Shown here piece by piece: positions 42,578 to 51,583 of a stretch of DNA of 64,000 bases. Both the position numbers and the translations under genes were made by a program. Source of the stretch: Candidatus Gastranaerophilales bacterium (lineage in GTDB: Bacteria > Cyanobacteriota > Vampirovibrionia > Gastranaerophilales > Gastranaerophilaceae); contig CAJUNK010000013.1 of the NCBI GenBank assembly GCA_910587815.1, positions 14,187 to 78,186 of the forward strand. Reading direction: 5' to 3'. How positions within the stretch are numbered: position 1 is the stretch's first letter; each line of letters starts with the position of its first letter. The notes below the pieces were generated by a model. That model worked only from the letters and a program-made list of their open reading frames with translations. It ran no database searches and was not told the origin of the DNA.

Positions 42578-44176
42578 TTATCCTTCTATTTTTCTTTCAA
42601 AGGCATCTATGAAAGAATTTTTGCTTAAATTATAAATTTTTGCGCCCATATATTTTGAATACTCTTCTAATTTTTCATAGGCGCTGAATGTTAAATACCA
42701 ATCGTATAAAAATTCACTAATGGTTTTTGTTTTTTTTCTATCAGGGGTGCTATAGCATGGTGTTAGGTTTTCATACATTTTATCTTCATAAAAATATTTT
42801 TTTATTTCATATAAAATATTTTCTTCCACTTTGATATCTGTGATATTTGAATGATTTGCACCGTATAGGTGTATTTTTTCAAATCCAAGATTGATTCCTA
42901 AAAATAATGCTGAAATAGTGACATTTAAAACATTTGGCATTGCAAGATTTAGTGCATATTCTCTAAATTCTGTTTTTCCTTTATATTTATTTTCACTGGC
43001 GTTTACATAAATTATATCTATGTTTTCATTTTTCATAGGTAAATCTATGAAAAAATTCCAATTTTGGGCTGCTTTTGGCATAAAAATTGTAATTTGCCAA
43101 TCTGTTTGCATTAGGTTTTCATATATTTTTTGATAGGAATTTCTTTTTTCTTCATATAAATCTTTTGCCCAAAAGAAAGGGTCCATAAATACTATAAATT
43201 CAGGCTTTAATTTATAAAAATATTCTGTTGCAGGAAAATTATTTGTGCAAAATTTCTTTTTGTTTTGTATGAAAGATAATGTTTTTTCATCATTTAATGT
43301 ATCTTTTAAATCCGGTCCGTTTGCAAAAACGATACAGCCTTCTTTTTTATTTGATGCAGATATTTTTTTTGAAAATTCTGATATGGCGCTTTTATCTATA
43401 AAATTATTTGTATCTATTTTAAATTTTTCTATAAAATGCTTTATGTATATTTTAAAGTCGCGAATTAAAGCTATTCTATAGATTGGTCTTCTTTGTTTGT
43501 TAAAATATTTATCAAGAATTAATTTTCTTTCATATTCTCTGCCTTTTGCATTTGATGAAAGTCCGTCTACATAATAGTTTGAAACAATTTCTTTTATATG
43601 TTTAAATTTACAGCCTGCATTTTGAAAACACAACCATTTTTCTAAATCTGCACTTATTTTATAGAATTCATCATAATTTCCATATTTTTCAAAAAGCTCT
43701 TTTTTAATAAATGTGGATTGATGTGAAAGGCAGCTTCTTTTCCAAAATTCTTCCTTAATTTTATTTGGAAATTTTGGAATGTATGAGCTGTTATCTTTAT
43801 TATGGTAAAGGCTGTCACAGTATAAGATATCATTTTTTTTGAATGCATTTTTATGATTTGTGCATATCTTTTCTAGTGAATTATTTTCATAAAAAGTATC
43901 GCCTGCATTCATAAAAATTAGCCACTCGCCCTTGGAGAGTTCTATTGCTTTGTTCATAGCATCATATATGCCGTTATCTTTTTTGCTTATAAATACATCA
44001 ATTCTATCTTTATATTTTTCAAATGTGTCAATGGTGGGTTTGTCACTTCCGCCATCCATTACAATCCATTCAAAATTTTGAAAGGTTTGATTTACAATGC
44101 TTTTTAATGTTCTATCTAAATTTTTTTCATTGTAACAAACCGTAATAATTGTAATTTTTGGTTTTTTGCTATCCAA
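42578..44176 (-). CDS. Two-domain GT2 glycosyltransferase with a MptE-like C-terminal domain
   Basis: The 532-residue product has a GT2 N-terminal domain (KITIITVCYNEKNLDRTLKS, FEWIVMDGGSDKPTID, WLIFMNAGDTFY) and a C-terminal part from about residue 270 (GCIVFANGPDLKDTLND, LKPEFIVFMDPFFW) like DUF115/MptE-like proteins seen in glycan loci. It is the first gene of the cluster. The pairing of domains is unusual; the C-terminal role is unknown. Confidence 0.78.
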   Translation of the reverse strand: MDSKKPKITIITVCYNEKNLDRTLKSIVNQTFQNFEWIVMDGGSDKPTIDTFEKYKDRIDVFISKKDNGIYDAMNKAIELSKGEWLIFMNAGDTFYENNSLEKICTNHKNAFKKNDILYCDSLYHNKDNSSYIPKFPNKIKEEFWKRSCLSHQSTFIKKELFEKYGNYDEFYKISADLEKWLCFQNAGCKFKHIKEIVSNYYVDGLSSNAKGREYERKLILDKYFNKQRRPIYRIALIRDFKIYIKHFIEKFKIDTNNFIDKSAISEFSKKISASNKKEGCIVFANGPDLKDTLNDEKTLSFIQNKKKFCTNNFPATEYFYKLKPEFIVFMDPFFWAKDLYEEKRNSYQKIYENLMQTDWQITIFMPKAAQNWNFFIDLPMKNENIDIIYVNASENKYKGKTEFREYALNLAMPNVLNVTISALFLGINLGFEKIHLYGANHSNITDIKVEENILYEIKKYFYEDKMYENLTPCYSTPDRKKTKTISEFLYDWYLTFSAYEKLEEYSKYMGAKIYNLSKNSFIDAFERKIEG

Positions 44177-44236
44177 TTTTATTATCCAAAACTAAACTTT
44201 TGCTTTTTTAATATATGTTTAAAACCTTTAAAAGTC

Positions 44237-44289
44237 AAGAATTGCCCTTGTCTTCTACTTTTTTAGCAAAGATATTAAGGGCAATTCTT
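44237..44289. terminator. Strong hairpin between the glycan cluster and the YvlD-like gene
   Basis: AAGAATTGCCCTT (44237-44249) pairs perfectly over 13 bases with AAGGGCAATTCTT (44277-44289), then TTTTGTTTT on the plus strand. It lies between two minus-strand units and could end transcription from the YvlD-like gene as well as plus-strand read-through. Confidence 0.65.
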
Positions 44290-44321
44290 TTTGTTTTAAG
44301 GTAAGAAAGCTTCTTTGTATT

Positions 44322-44663
44322 TTATTCTCCGTCTATTTTATTGACAGGAACACTTAGAGCCGAAAGTATTAATGAACCTAGAAGAGCACTCCAAAAACTT
44401 GATACTTCAAACCCTGGCGTTAAATACCCTGCAAGCATAAATAAAAGTGCGTTAATAACTAGACTGAAAAGACCTAGAGTTAGAAGGTTAATTGGTAGTG
44501 TAATTAAGTACACAAGCGGCTTTAAAATTGCATTAATCAACCCTATAATTACTATTGCAATTAGAGCAGATTGTATTCCTGATACGCTTATACCTGGAAT
44601 GAGCCATGCAATAAAGAGGATAATAAGTGAATAAAGAAACCACCTTAAAATTGTGTAAAGCAT
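44322..44663 (-). CDS. Four-helix membrane protein (YvlD/phage-holin-IV-like)
   Basis: The 113-residue product has four hydrophobic segments (residues 8-24, 30-50, 54-75, 85-104) with the family motifs GLINAILKPLVYLITLPI and LGLFSLVINALLFMLAGY. Despite the holin-like name it is a chromosomal membrane protein of unknown role in many bacteria. Confidence 0.85.
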   Translation of the reverse strand: MLYTILRWFLYSLIILFIAWLIPGISVSGIQSALIAIVIIGLINAILKPLVYLITLPINLLTLGLFSLVINALLFMLAGYLTPGFEVSSFWSALLGSLILSALSVPVNKIDGE

Positions 44664-44845
44664 ACTTCCTTTTTCCTTTCTTTTTCATTTTTATTTTTTC
44701 AGATTTTCCTCTAAATTTAATTGCCCGAAAGTATAATATTTTTTAAGAAATGTAAATAATTCTTAATCTTTTGAAATAGTGCTGCTGATAATTTTTTGAT
44801 TTATATAGAACCTCTATCGTGTGTAAGAACAAGGATGTTTTAAAA

Positions 44846-46768
44846 GTGAGTATTAACAAAATAATCGGGTTTCAAAATGAATATTTAGGAAAGTTAAATG
44901 CTATTAATGGCACTCATGATGATTTTGTGACTGCTAATAATTTAAAAAGTGCTAAGGATTTTGAAGATTATCTTGTTGAAGAATTAGATATTGATATAGA
45001 TGTTTTTGATGAAAATTTAGAAGAATTTAAAGCTCTCGCATCTAAAAAGGCCAACAAGGCAGAAGAATCTAAAAACTCTACTGATAAAATAAATAAAGAA
45101 GATGACGATCATATCGATGATACTGAAGAAGATTCTGAGCTTGAAAAAATTGTAGAATTTTTTGATAAATTATTTTCATCCAGTATAGTCAGAAATGAAA
45201 TAGATGCTAATGGTGATGGTGAAATTTCTGATGATGAAATTATGGATTTTATTGATTCTATTAAAAAATTAGACGGCAATGAAAGCAGTCTTTCAATAGC
45301 AGATTTTACCAAAAAACTGGAAGAACTGGCTGCGGCTGCTCAAGAAGAGTTGCAAAAAGCCGAGAATATGCAGCAAACAGAACTTTTCCCTGATTATCAG
45401 CAAATAAGCTCTGCGCCAATATCAAACAGTGGTGCAGCTAATGGCGGATATGGAAATTACGGCGGCAATAGGGCTGTATCATCGAATAGTTTTAATGATT
45501 CTAACTTGCAAAACCTTGCAAATACAATAAATGGAAATGATGCAGAAAGTCTAGAAGAACAAAAAACAGCCCTTCAGGAAGAAATTGATATCCACAAAAC
45601 AAATATTGAAAATATAAAAAATGGCTCATCAGAAAAAGTGCAGGCAGCACAAAAAGATATGGATGAAGCAAAAATAGCAATGGATGAAGCTATTGAAAAT
45701 GATGAAAAAATCGATAAAGAAACAAAAGAAAAAATAAAAGAGGTTGAAGAAAATTTAACCGAAAACGCTTCAAATATTACATCAAAAGAGTCTGAAATAT
45801 CAGAAACAAAATCTTCAATTTCAAACGCTGAAGCTTCTATTTCAAATTTAGAAGGACTTTTGAATTCTCTTGCAAAACCGACAGGCAAAGAAGAAGATAA
45901 AGAAAAGGATTTAAAATTAAAGGCAAGAAAAGCTGAATTAGAAAACCAAATTCAGACTAAAAAACAAGAGCTTGAAAAATTAAATAAAAACCTTGAAACC
46001 CTTGAAGGGGAATTAAAAGAGCTTGAAACTGAAAAAGAAAAACTAGAGGCTGAGCGCAATAAACTTTTAGAAGAAGAAATGAAAGATGCAAGCCCTGAAA
46101 CAAAAGCTGCAATTGAAGCTTATGAAAAAGCACGCGAAAATATTGAAAAAGTAAAGAGTGAAGAATTAACTACCGAACAGGCTGCTCTTGATTCAAAGCT
46201 TAATGAAATGAATGAGTTGGAACAAAAAATTGAGGAGGCAAAAAATAAAAAGGCTGAATCTTCACTAGATTTTGATTTTGAAGAAAATATGACCGATGCT
46301 CAAAAGTCTGAACTTGCAAAGTTCAAAGGAAATTTTGAACAAAACAAGCAAAGATACCAGGCAGTGGCTGATAAAACAGGAATTCCTGCTGAATTAATAG
46401 CAGCGCTGCATTGGAGGGAATCTAGCGGTAACTTTAATACTTATATGCACAACGGTGATCCTTTAGGTAGTCCTACAACACACTATCCACAAGGAAAACT
46501 TTTCTATGATTGGGAAAGTTCAGCAGTAGATGCACTTTCTACCGATAAATATGGTACTGTGGTAGAAGGTGATGTAAAAACTTATTATGATTTTGCAGAA
46601 CATTATAATGGCCTTGGATACAGAAATAAGGGATTAGCATCTCCTTATGTTTGGTCTGGAACGACAAATTATAAGGGAGGAAAATATGTGGCAGATGGTC
46701 AGTTCAGTGCAAGTGCTATAGATAAACAACTTGGGGTGGCAGTTATGCTTCAATCTGCCGTAAACTAA
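44846..46768 (+). CDS. Coiled-coil EF-hand protein with a lysozyme-like C-terminal domain
   Basis: The product is about 640 residues. The first part has an EF-hand loop (DANGDGEISDDEI). Residues about 230-490 are a long coiled coil. The C-terminal 150 residues (VADKTGIPAELIAALHWRES, then TTHYPQGKLFYDWESSAVDA) resemble lytic domains of endolysins. It may bind calcium and cut peptidoglycan. I place the start at a GTG at 44846-44848 with AAGGA upstream; a longer frame begins at another GTG at 44819. No signal peptide is visible, so export is unclear. Confidence 0.65.
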   Translation: MSINKIIGFQNEYLGKLNAINGTHDDFVTANNLKSAKDFEDYLVEELDIDIDVFDENLEEFKALASKKANKAEESKNSTDKINKEDDDHIDDTEEDSELEKIVEFFDKLFSSSIVRNEIDANGDGEISDDEIMDFIDSIKKLDGNESSLSIADFTKKLEELAAAAQEELQKAENMQQTELFPDYQQISSAPISNSGAANGGYGNYGGNRAVSSNSFNDSNLQNLANTINGNDAESLEEQKTALQEEIDIHKTNIENIKNGSSEKVQAAQKDMDEAKIAMDEAIENDEKIDKETKEKIKEVEENLTENASNITSKESEISETKSSISNAEASISNLEGLLNSLAKPTGKEEDKEKDLKLKARKAELENQIQTKKQELEKLNKNLETLEGELKELETEKEKLEAERNKLLEEEMKDASPETKAAIEAYEKARENIEKVKSEELTTEQAALDSKLNEMNELEQKIEEAKNKKAESSLDFDFEENMTDAQKSELAKFKGNFEQNKQRYQAVADKTGIPAELIAALHWRESSGNFNTYMHNGDPLGSPTTHYPQGKLFYDWESSAVDALSTDKYGTVVEGDVKTYYDFAEHYNGLGYRNKGLASPYVWSGTTNYKGGKYVADGQFSASAIDKQLGVAVMLQSAVN

Positions 46769-46789
46769 TGATGTTAACATTAGTTTTTT
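46764..46789 (+). terminator. Terminator overlapping the stop codon of the EF-hand gene
   Basis: ACTAATG (46764-46770) pairs with CATTAGT (46778-46784), followed by a T run. The UAA stop lies within the stem. Confidence 0.7.
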
Positions 46790-46896
46790 CAGGATGTTGC
46801 GCGTCAATATTAGCCCAATATAAAAATTTATGGTAAAATCCTTTTATAAAACTTTTATTTTGTATAAAAATTTTTGCAAGGATTTTATTTAAAAAT

Positions 46897-47502
46897 ATGG
46901 CTATATTGAAGATTTTAAGATATGGAGACCCTGTTTTAAGACAGAAAGCAAAAGAGGTTTCCAAGATTTCAAAAAAAATAAAAACCCTGATTGAAAATAT
47001 GCTTGATACCATGTATGCTGCAAATGGTGTAGGGCTTGCTGCGCCACAAGTTGGGGAAAATTTAAGAATTTTTGTAATTGATGTATCAAAAGATGATGAA
47101 CCATATAAGCCTATGGTATTTGTAAATCCTAAAATTATCAAAAAAGAAGGTGCAATTTGCGTTAAAGAAGGCTGTTTAAGTTTTCCTGAAGCCTATGTGA
47201 ATGTGAGGCGTTATTCTGATGTTATGGTGAAAGCGCTTGATATGAACGGAAAACCCTTTGTAATGGAGGCACACAACGGTGAACTTTTAGCATACGCCAT
47301 ACAGCATGAAAATGATCATTTGGATGGAGTTTTATTTGTTGATCATTCAAGAAATATCTTTGAGGCGACAGAGGCTTTGCAAAAATATAATCTACCCCAG
47401 CTGGAAAAAGATAAGCTTTTAGATGAAACAGAATTAGAAGATGCTATTTTACAAAAAGAATCGCAAATGAAAAATAGCAAGGAAAATGGAGGCGCTAATT
47501 AA
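46897..47502 (+). CDS. def: Peptide deformylase
   Basis: The 201-residue enzyme removes formyl from new proteins' N-terminal methionine. All three motifs are present: GVGLAAPQVG, EGCLSFPE and QHENDHLDG, giving the metal ligands Cys and two His and the catalytic Glu. It is paired with fmt, which adds the formyl group. The C-terminal 35 residues are extra charged sequence. Confidence 0.96.
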   Translation: MAILKILRYGDPVLRQKAKEVSKISKKIKTLIENMLDTMYAANGVGLAAPQVGENLRIFVIDVSKDDEPYKPMVFVNPKIIKKEGAICVKEGCLSFPEAYVNVRRYSDVMVKALDMNGKPFVMEAHNGELLAYAIQHENDHLDGVLFVDHSRNIFEATEALQKYNLPQLEKDKLLDETELEDAILQKESQMKNSKENGGAN

Positions 47503-47503
47503 G

Positions 47504-48454
47504 GTGGCTATTAAAGTTGTATTTTTTGCAAGCCCTGATATTGCACTTCCTTCATTTGAAAAGTTGCTGAAAAGTAGTGAATTTGAACTGAAAGCCCTTG
47601 TTACACAGCCGCCGAAACCTGCAAAACGCGGCAAAAAAATTATTGATTCTAATATAAAAAAGCTTGCACTTGAATACGGGATAGAAGTTTTAGAGCCCTG
47701 CAAATTATCAAAAGAGCCCGATATTATCTCAAAATTAAAATCTTATGAGGCGGATTTTTTTGTAACATTTGCATTTGGACAGATTTTATCCCAAGAAGTT
47801 CTTGATATTCCCAAATTTCATACAATCAATCTGCATGCTAGCCTTCTTCCAAAATATAGAGGTGCTAATCCAATATGCACGGCACTTCTTTCTGGGGATG
47901 AATATACAGGGATTACAACCATGATAACAGTTTTAGAGCTTGATGCTGGGGATATTTGTTTAACTGAACGTATTGAACTTGATAATAATACAGATTTTCT
48001 TTGTCTTACAAATGAAATTGCCCAAAAATCTCCTGATTTAATAATACAAACATTAAAAGGTTTATATGAAAATACATTAAAACCCTCTCCGCAGGACCAT
48101 TCTTGCGCTACATTTACAAAAAAACTTCAAAAAGCAGATAAAGAGTTAAATTTTGAAAATTCTGTTTGTGCGCTTCATAATAAAGTTCGCGCTCTAAAAG
48201 GTGTAAATACCTGTCATTTTTTGTACAATAATAAGATTGTTAAGGTTTTAAAGACAAATTTTTGTGATTCTACAAACTGTGAAAATTACGCACCTGGAGA
48301 AATTATATCAGTAGAAAAGTGCGGTATGACAGTAAAATGTGCTGATGGTGCAATACTAATTGAAACCGTAAAGCCTGAAGGCAAAGGTGAAATGCCTGCA
48401 TATAGCTGGTCTTTGGGTTCAAAGATTAAATGCGGAGAGAAAATAGGATGCTAG
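47504..48454 (+). CDS. fmt: Methionyl-tRNA formyltransferase
   Basis: The product of about 316 residues formylates initiator Met-tRNA. It has FFASPDIALPSFEKLL, the HASLLPKYRGANPI formate-binding motif with catalytic Asn/His/Asp set, and VLELDAGDIC. I prefer the GTG at 47504-47506, because the earlier ATG at 47486 lies within the GGAGG ribosome-binding site. It overlaps aroH at its end. Confidence 0.94.
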   Translation: MAIKVVFFASPDIALPSFEKLLKSSEFELKALVTQPPKPAKRGKKIIDSNIKKLALEYGIEVLEPCKLSKEPDIISKLKSYEADFFVTFAFGQILSQEVLDIPKFHTINLHASLLPKYRGANPICTALLSGDEYTGITTMITVLELDAGDICLTERIELDNNTDFLCLTNEIAQKSPDLIIQTLKGLYENTLKPSPQDHSCATFTKKLQKADKELNFENSVCALHNKVRALKGVNTCHFLYNNKIVKVLKTNFCDSTNCENYAPGEIISVEKCGMTVKCADGAILIETVKPEGKGEMPAYSWSLGSKIKCGEKIGC

Positions 48455-48858
48455 ATAAAAATATGGCTCAAAATACAGTAATGACACGTGGTATCAGGGG
48501 GGCTACCATTGTTTCTGCTAATACGTCAGAAGATATTAAAGATGCAACGGTTGAATTAACTAATGAAATTTTAACCAGAAATTCAATATCTACGCAAGAT
48601 ATTGCCTTTGCTATTTTTACCCTTACAAAGGATTTAAACGCAGCTTTTCCTGCTAAATTTGCACGTTTGCATTGCGGCTTTGAAATGGTTCCTATGATGT
48701 GTTATCAAGAGTTGGATGTGCCTGATTCTATAAAAATGTGTCTTCGTGTTCTTGTTGTAACAAATACAAGTATGGCCCAAAATGATATTAAGCATATATA
48801 TTTAAAAGGTGCAAAGGTTTTAAGGGGTGACCTTGAAGACGGTGGTGTAAAACTATAA
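48448..48858 (+). CDS. aroH: Chorismate mutase (AroH class)
   Basis: The product turns chorismate into prephenate for Phe and Tyr. It shows the AroH pattern TRGIRGATIVSANTSEDI, FTLTKDLNAAFPAKFAR and CYQELDVPDSIKMCLRVLV. This trimeric type is typical of cyanobacteria and Bacillota, less common elsewhere. Several starts are possible; the ATG at 48448 is after GGAG. It overlaps fmt by seven bases. Confidence 0.9.
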   Translation: MLDKNMAQNTVMTRGIRGATIVSANTSEDIKDATVELTNEILTRNSISTQDIAFAIFTLTKDLNAAFPAKFARLHCGFEMVPMMCYQELDVPDSIKMCLRVLVVTNTSMAQNDIKHIYLKGAKVLRGDLEDGGVKL

Positions 48859-48875
48859 AATTGGATGGAAATATT

Positions 48876-50213
48876 ATGGCAAAAATAATTGAAAAAAAAT
48901 TGGTCGAATATCCTTATTTGACGGAACCCTTAAGAGTTATCACATTTGATAACGGCCACAAGCTTGTGCTTGCAAAAAAAGAAAGCCCAATGGTAAATAT
49001 AAGCAGCTGGGTAAAAACAGGTTCTATTAATGAAAATGCTGATAACAATGGTGTTTCACATTTTTTAGAACATTTAATGTTTAAAGGAACACATAAATAT
49101 AAAGCAGGTGAATTTGATTGTACTTTGGAACGCAAGGGTGGCATTACAAATGCGGCAACAGGTAAGGATTATACATTTTATTATGTCACAATTCCAAAGG
49201 AGCATTTAAAACTGGCGCTTCACATGCATGCCGACATGATGATTGACCCTGTGCTACCCAATGAAGAGATTGGCTCTACATTTGATATTAATGGGAAACC
49301 ACCTGTTGATGGGCGCGAAAGGTGCGTTGTTATTGAAGAAATAAGAATGTGTGAAGATAGAAGCTGGCGCAAAGTTTTCGATAAACTAAATGATGCAATG
49401 TATGAAAAGCATCCATACAAAAGAACAGTTATAGGCTCAAAGGAAATAATAGCCGGTATTTGTCGTGATGATATTATGGCATATTATCAAAATTATTACA
49501 TTCCTTCTAATATGACAACAATTATTGCAGGCCAGTTTGATGAGGATGAGATTATAAAATTTGTTCAGGAAGAATTCAAATTTAAAAATGAAATTCCAAA
49601 GAAGCTTTTGTCTCCTGATGATAGGACGCCTGAAATTTGCATTAAAAATCCCAAAACCGTTGAAGATAAAGCAGAAGTGCAGACAGGGTATATTATGTTT
49701 GGTTTTTTGGCTGATGTTGCAAAAAATTTAAAAGAAAGTATTGCGCTTGATTTAATATCTGTTATTTTTGGCGAAGGTAAAAGTTCAAGACTATACAGAA
49801 ATTTAATTGAAACACCTGAAAAGCCGCATTACTATCAAATTGAAAGCTGCCATTATCAATATCGTGATGGGGATAATTTTTACATTGAAGGAAATTTTGA
49901 TGCAGCATCTTATAATGATATTGTTCCTGAAATAATGGCAGAGCTTGAAAAAATAAAAATTATTACTGATGAAGAATTGAATAAAGCAAAGAAACGTTTG
50001 AAAGTAAATTTTGCTGAAAGTGCAGAAACTGTATCTGAAATTGCAGAAACTATAGGCCATTATATGACTGTAATGGAAGATGTTGCGCTGGCGGATAAGT
50101 ATTTAAAACTATTGAATGAAATTGATATTGAATATGTTCAAGATATTGCATGTAAATATCTATCAAAAGATAAATATTCTATTAGTATCTTGATGCCAAA
50201 AGAACAAAATTAG
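48876..50213 (+). CDS. M16-family zinc peptidase, active subunit
   Basis: The product of about 445 residues has the inverted zinc motif HFLEH (within VSHFLEHLMFKGTHKY) and the distal glutamate in VVIEEIRMCED. An in-frame TTG at 48861 could add five residues. It lies just before a second M16 gene without the zinc motif, so the pair probably forms a heterodimer. Confidence 0.9.
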   Translation: MAKIIEKKLVEYPYLTEPLRVITFDNGHKLVLAKKESPMVNISSWVKTGSINENADNNGVSHFLEHLMFKGTHKYKAGEFDCTLERKGGITNAATGKDYTFYYVTIPKEHLKLALHMHADMMIDPVLPNEEIGSTFDINGKPPVDGRERCVVIEEIRMCEDRSWRKVFDKLNDAMYEKHPYKRTVIGSKEIIAGICRDDIMAYYQNYYIPSNMTTIIAGQFDEDEIIKFVQEEFKFKNEIPKKLLSPDDRTPEICIKNPKTVEDKAEVQTGYIMFGFLADVAKNLKESIALDLISVIFGEGKSSRLYRNLIETPEKPHYYQIESCHYQYRDGDNFYIEGNFDAASYNDIVPEIMAELEKIKIITDEELNKAKKRLKVNFAESAETVSEIAETIGHYMTVMEDVALADKYLKLLNEIDIEYVQDIACKYLSKDKYSISILMPKEQN

Positions 50214-50261
50214 TCCTGGCTTTTATGCTCATGGAAAAATAATTTTTAAGGAGAAATTATA

Positions 50262-51497
50262 ATGAAATTAATCCAAAAAGATGGAATTGATATACTGATT
50301 CAAAATGCCAAAAATACACCTAGAATGGCAGTTTGTACATATTTTTCAATCGACAAATCTGAAAAATATGCAGGGGTTTATACACTTTTTGCTAAACTAT
50401 TGTTAAAGGGTACAAAAACGCGTTCTGCTCAGCAATTGGCTGATATTATTGAAAATAATGGAATTGAAACATCGGTAAAATGCAAACAGGATTATGTAAA
50501 AGTTTCTACCTTGTTTTTAAATGAAGATTTTGATTTAGCGCTTAGTGTTTTGGCTGATATTTTGCAAAATTCTACATTTGATGAATTTGAAAAGGAAGTT
50601 TTTAAATTAAAGGGTGAAATTGTTGCAGATTTAGATTCACCGCAAATGAAAGCATCTGATGTTTTTATTGAAGGAATTTTTAAAAATCATTATTATGGAA
50701 ATTCTTATGCAAAAATATTATCTGATCTTGATAAAATACAAAAACAGGATGTTGCCGATGTTTTGACGCAAATTATGAGTGCGAAAAAAGTAATATCCAT
50801 TGTGGGTGATTTTGCTGATGAAGATAGTATTGTTGAATATTTTGTTAAAAATTTCAATTTTATGAAGACTAATGAAACAGTTTCTGAAATTCCTGGTATT
50901 AAAAGTTTTTCTGGCGATAATGGCAAAGATAGAATTGTAAAAGTAGTAAAAAATGATGCAAAACAGGCGCAGGTTTTCCAGGGGTATATTGTGGATACGC
51001 AATTTAGTGAAGATTATCCAAAAATTGCCATTATGAATAATCTTTTGGGTTCATCAGGTTTATCCAGCAGATTATTTGTGGAACTTCGCGATAAACAAGG
51101 GCTTGCATACGTTGTAAGGAGTGCACTTGAGCCTTTAGCGCATTCTTCGCTTTTCTATTTTTACATAGGAACTGAACCTAAAAATATTGAAAAATCGTTA
51201 TTAGGTTTTAAAAATGAGGTTCAAAAGCTGGTATCTAATGCGCCAAGTGATGTTGAAATCCAGGGGGCAAAAGAAAATATTACAGGAAGGCTTGAATATT
51301 TTTCACAAACAAATATGCAGATAGCAAGCATTGCAGGATATGATTATATTATGGGCCTTGGGCTTAATTATGAAGAAAAATATAAGAAAAAATTAAACCT
51401 TGTTACGGGTGATGATGTTTCAAAAATGGCTGAAAAATATCTTTTAAACCCAAGTATGATATCAATTTTAGCACCTGAAGAATATCTGAAATTTTGA
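50262..51497 (+). CDS. M16-family peptidase homologue, likely inactive partner
   Basis: The 411-residue product has the M16 fold but the zinc motif is absent: YTLFAKLLLKGTKTRS stands where HxxEH would be. It keeps the C-terminal substrate-binding block ELRDKQGLAYVVRSA. Such partners complete the cavity of the active subunit upstream. AAGGAG lies before its ATG. Confidence 0.88.
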   Translation: MKLIQKDGIDILIQNAKNTPRMAVCTYFSIDKSEKYAGVYTLFAKLLLKGTKTRSAQQLADIIENNGIETSVKCKQDYVKVSTLFLNEDFDLALSVLADILQNSTFDEFEKEVFKLKGEIVADLDSPQMKASDVFIEGIFKNHYYGNSYAKILSDLDKIQKQDVADVLTQIMSAKKVISIVGDFADEDSIVEYFVKNFNFMKTNETVSEIPGIKSFSGDNGKDRIVKVVKNDAKQAQVFQGYIVDTQFSEDYPKIAIMNNLLGSSGLSSRLFVELRDKQGLAYVVRSALEPLAHSSLFYFYIGTEPKNIEKSLLGFKNEVQKLVSNAPSDVEIQGAKENITGRLEYFSQTNMQIASIAGYDYIMGLGLNYEEKYKKKLNLVTGDDVSKMAEKYLLNPSMISILAPEEYLKF

Positions 51498-51583
51498 ATT
51501 ATAGCAAATGAAAAGTTTTAAAAATAATTACAAATTTGCATGTTTTTATTATGTAAATTAAAATTAAATTATTCTATTTTATT

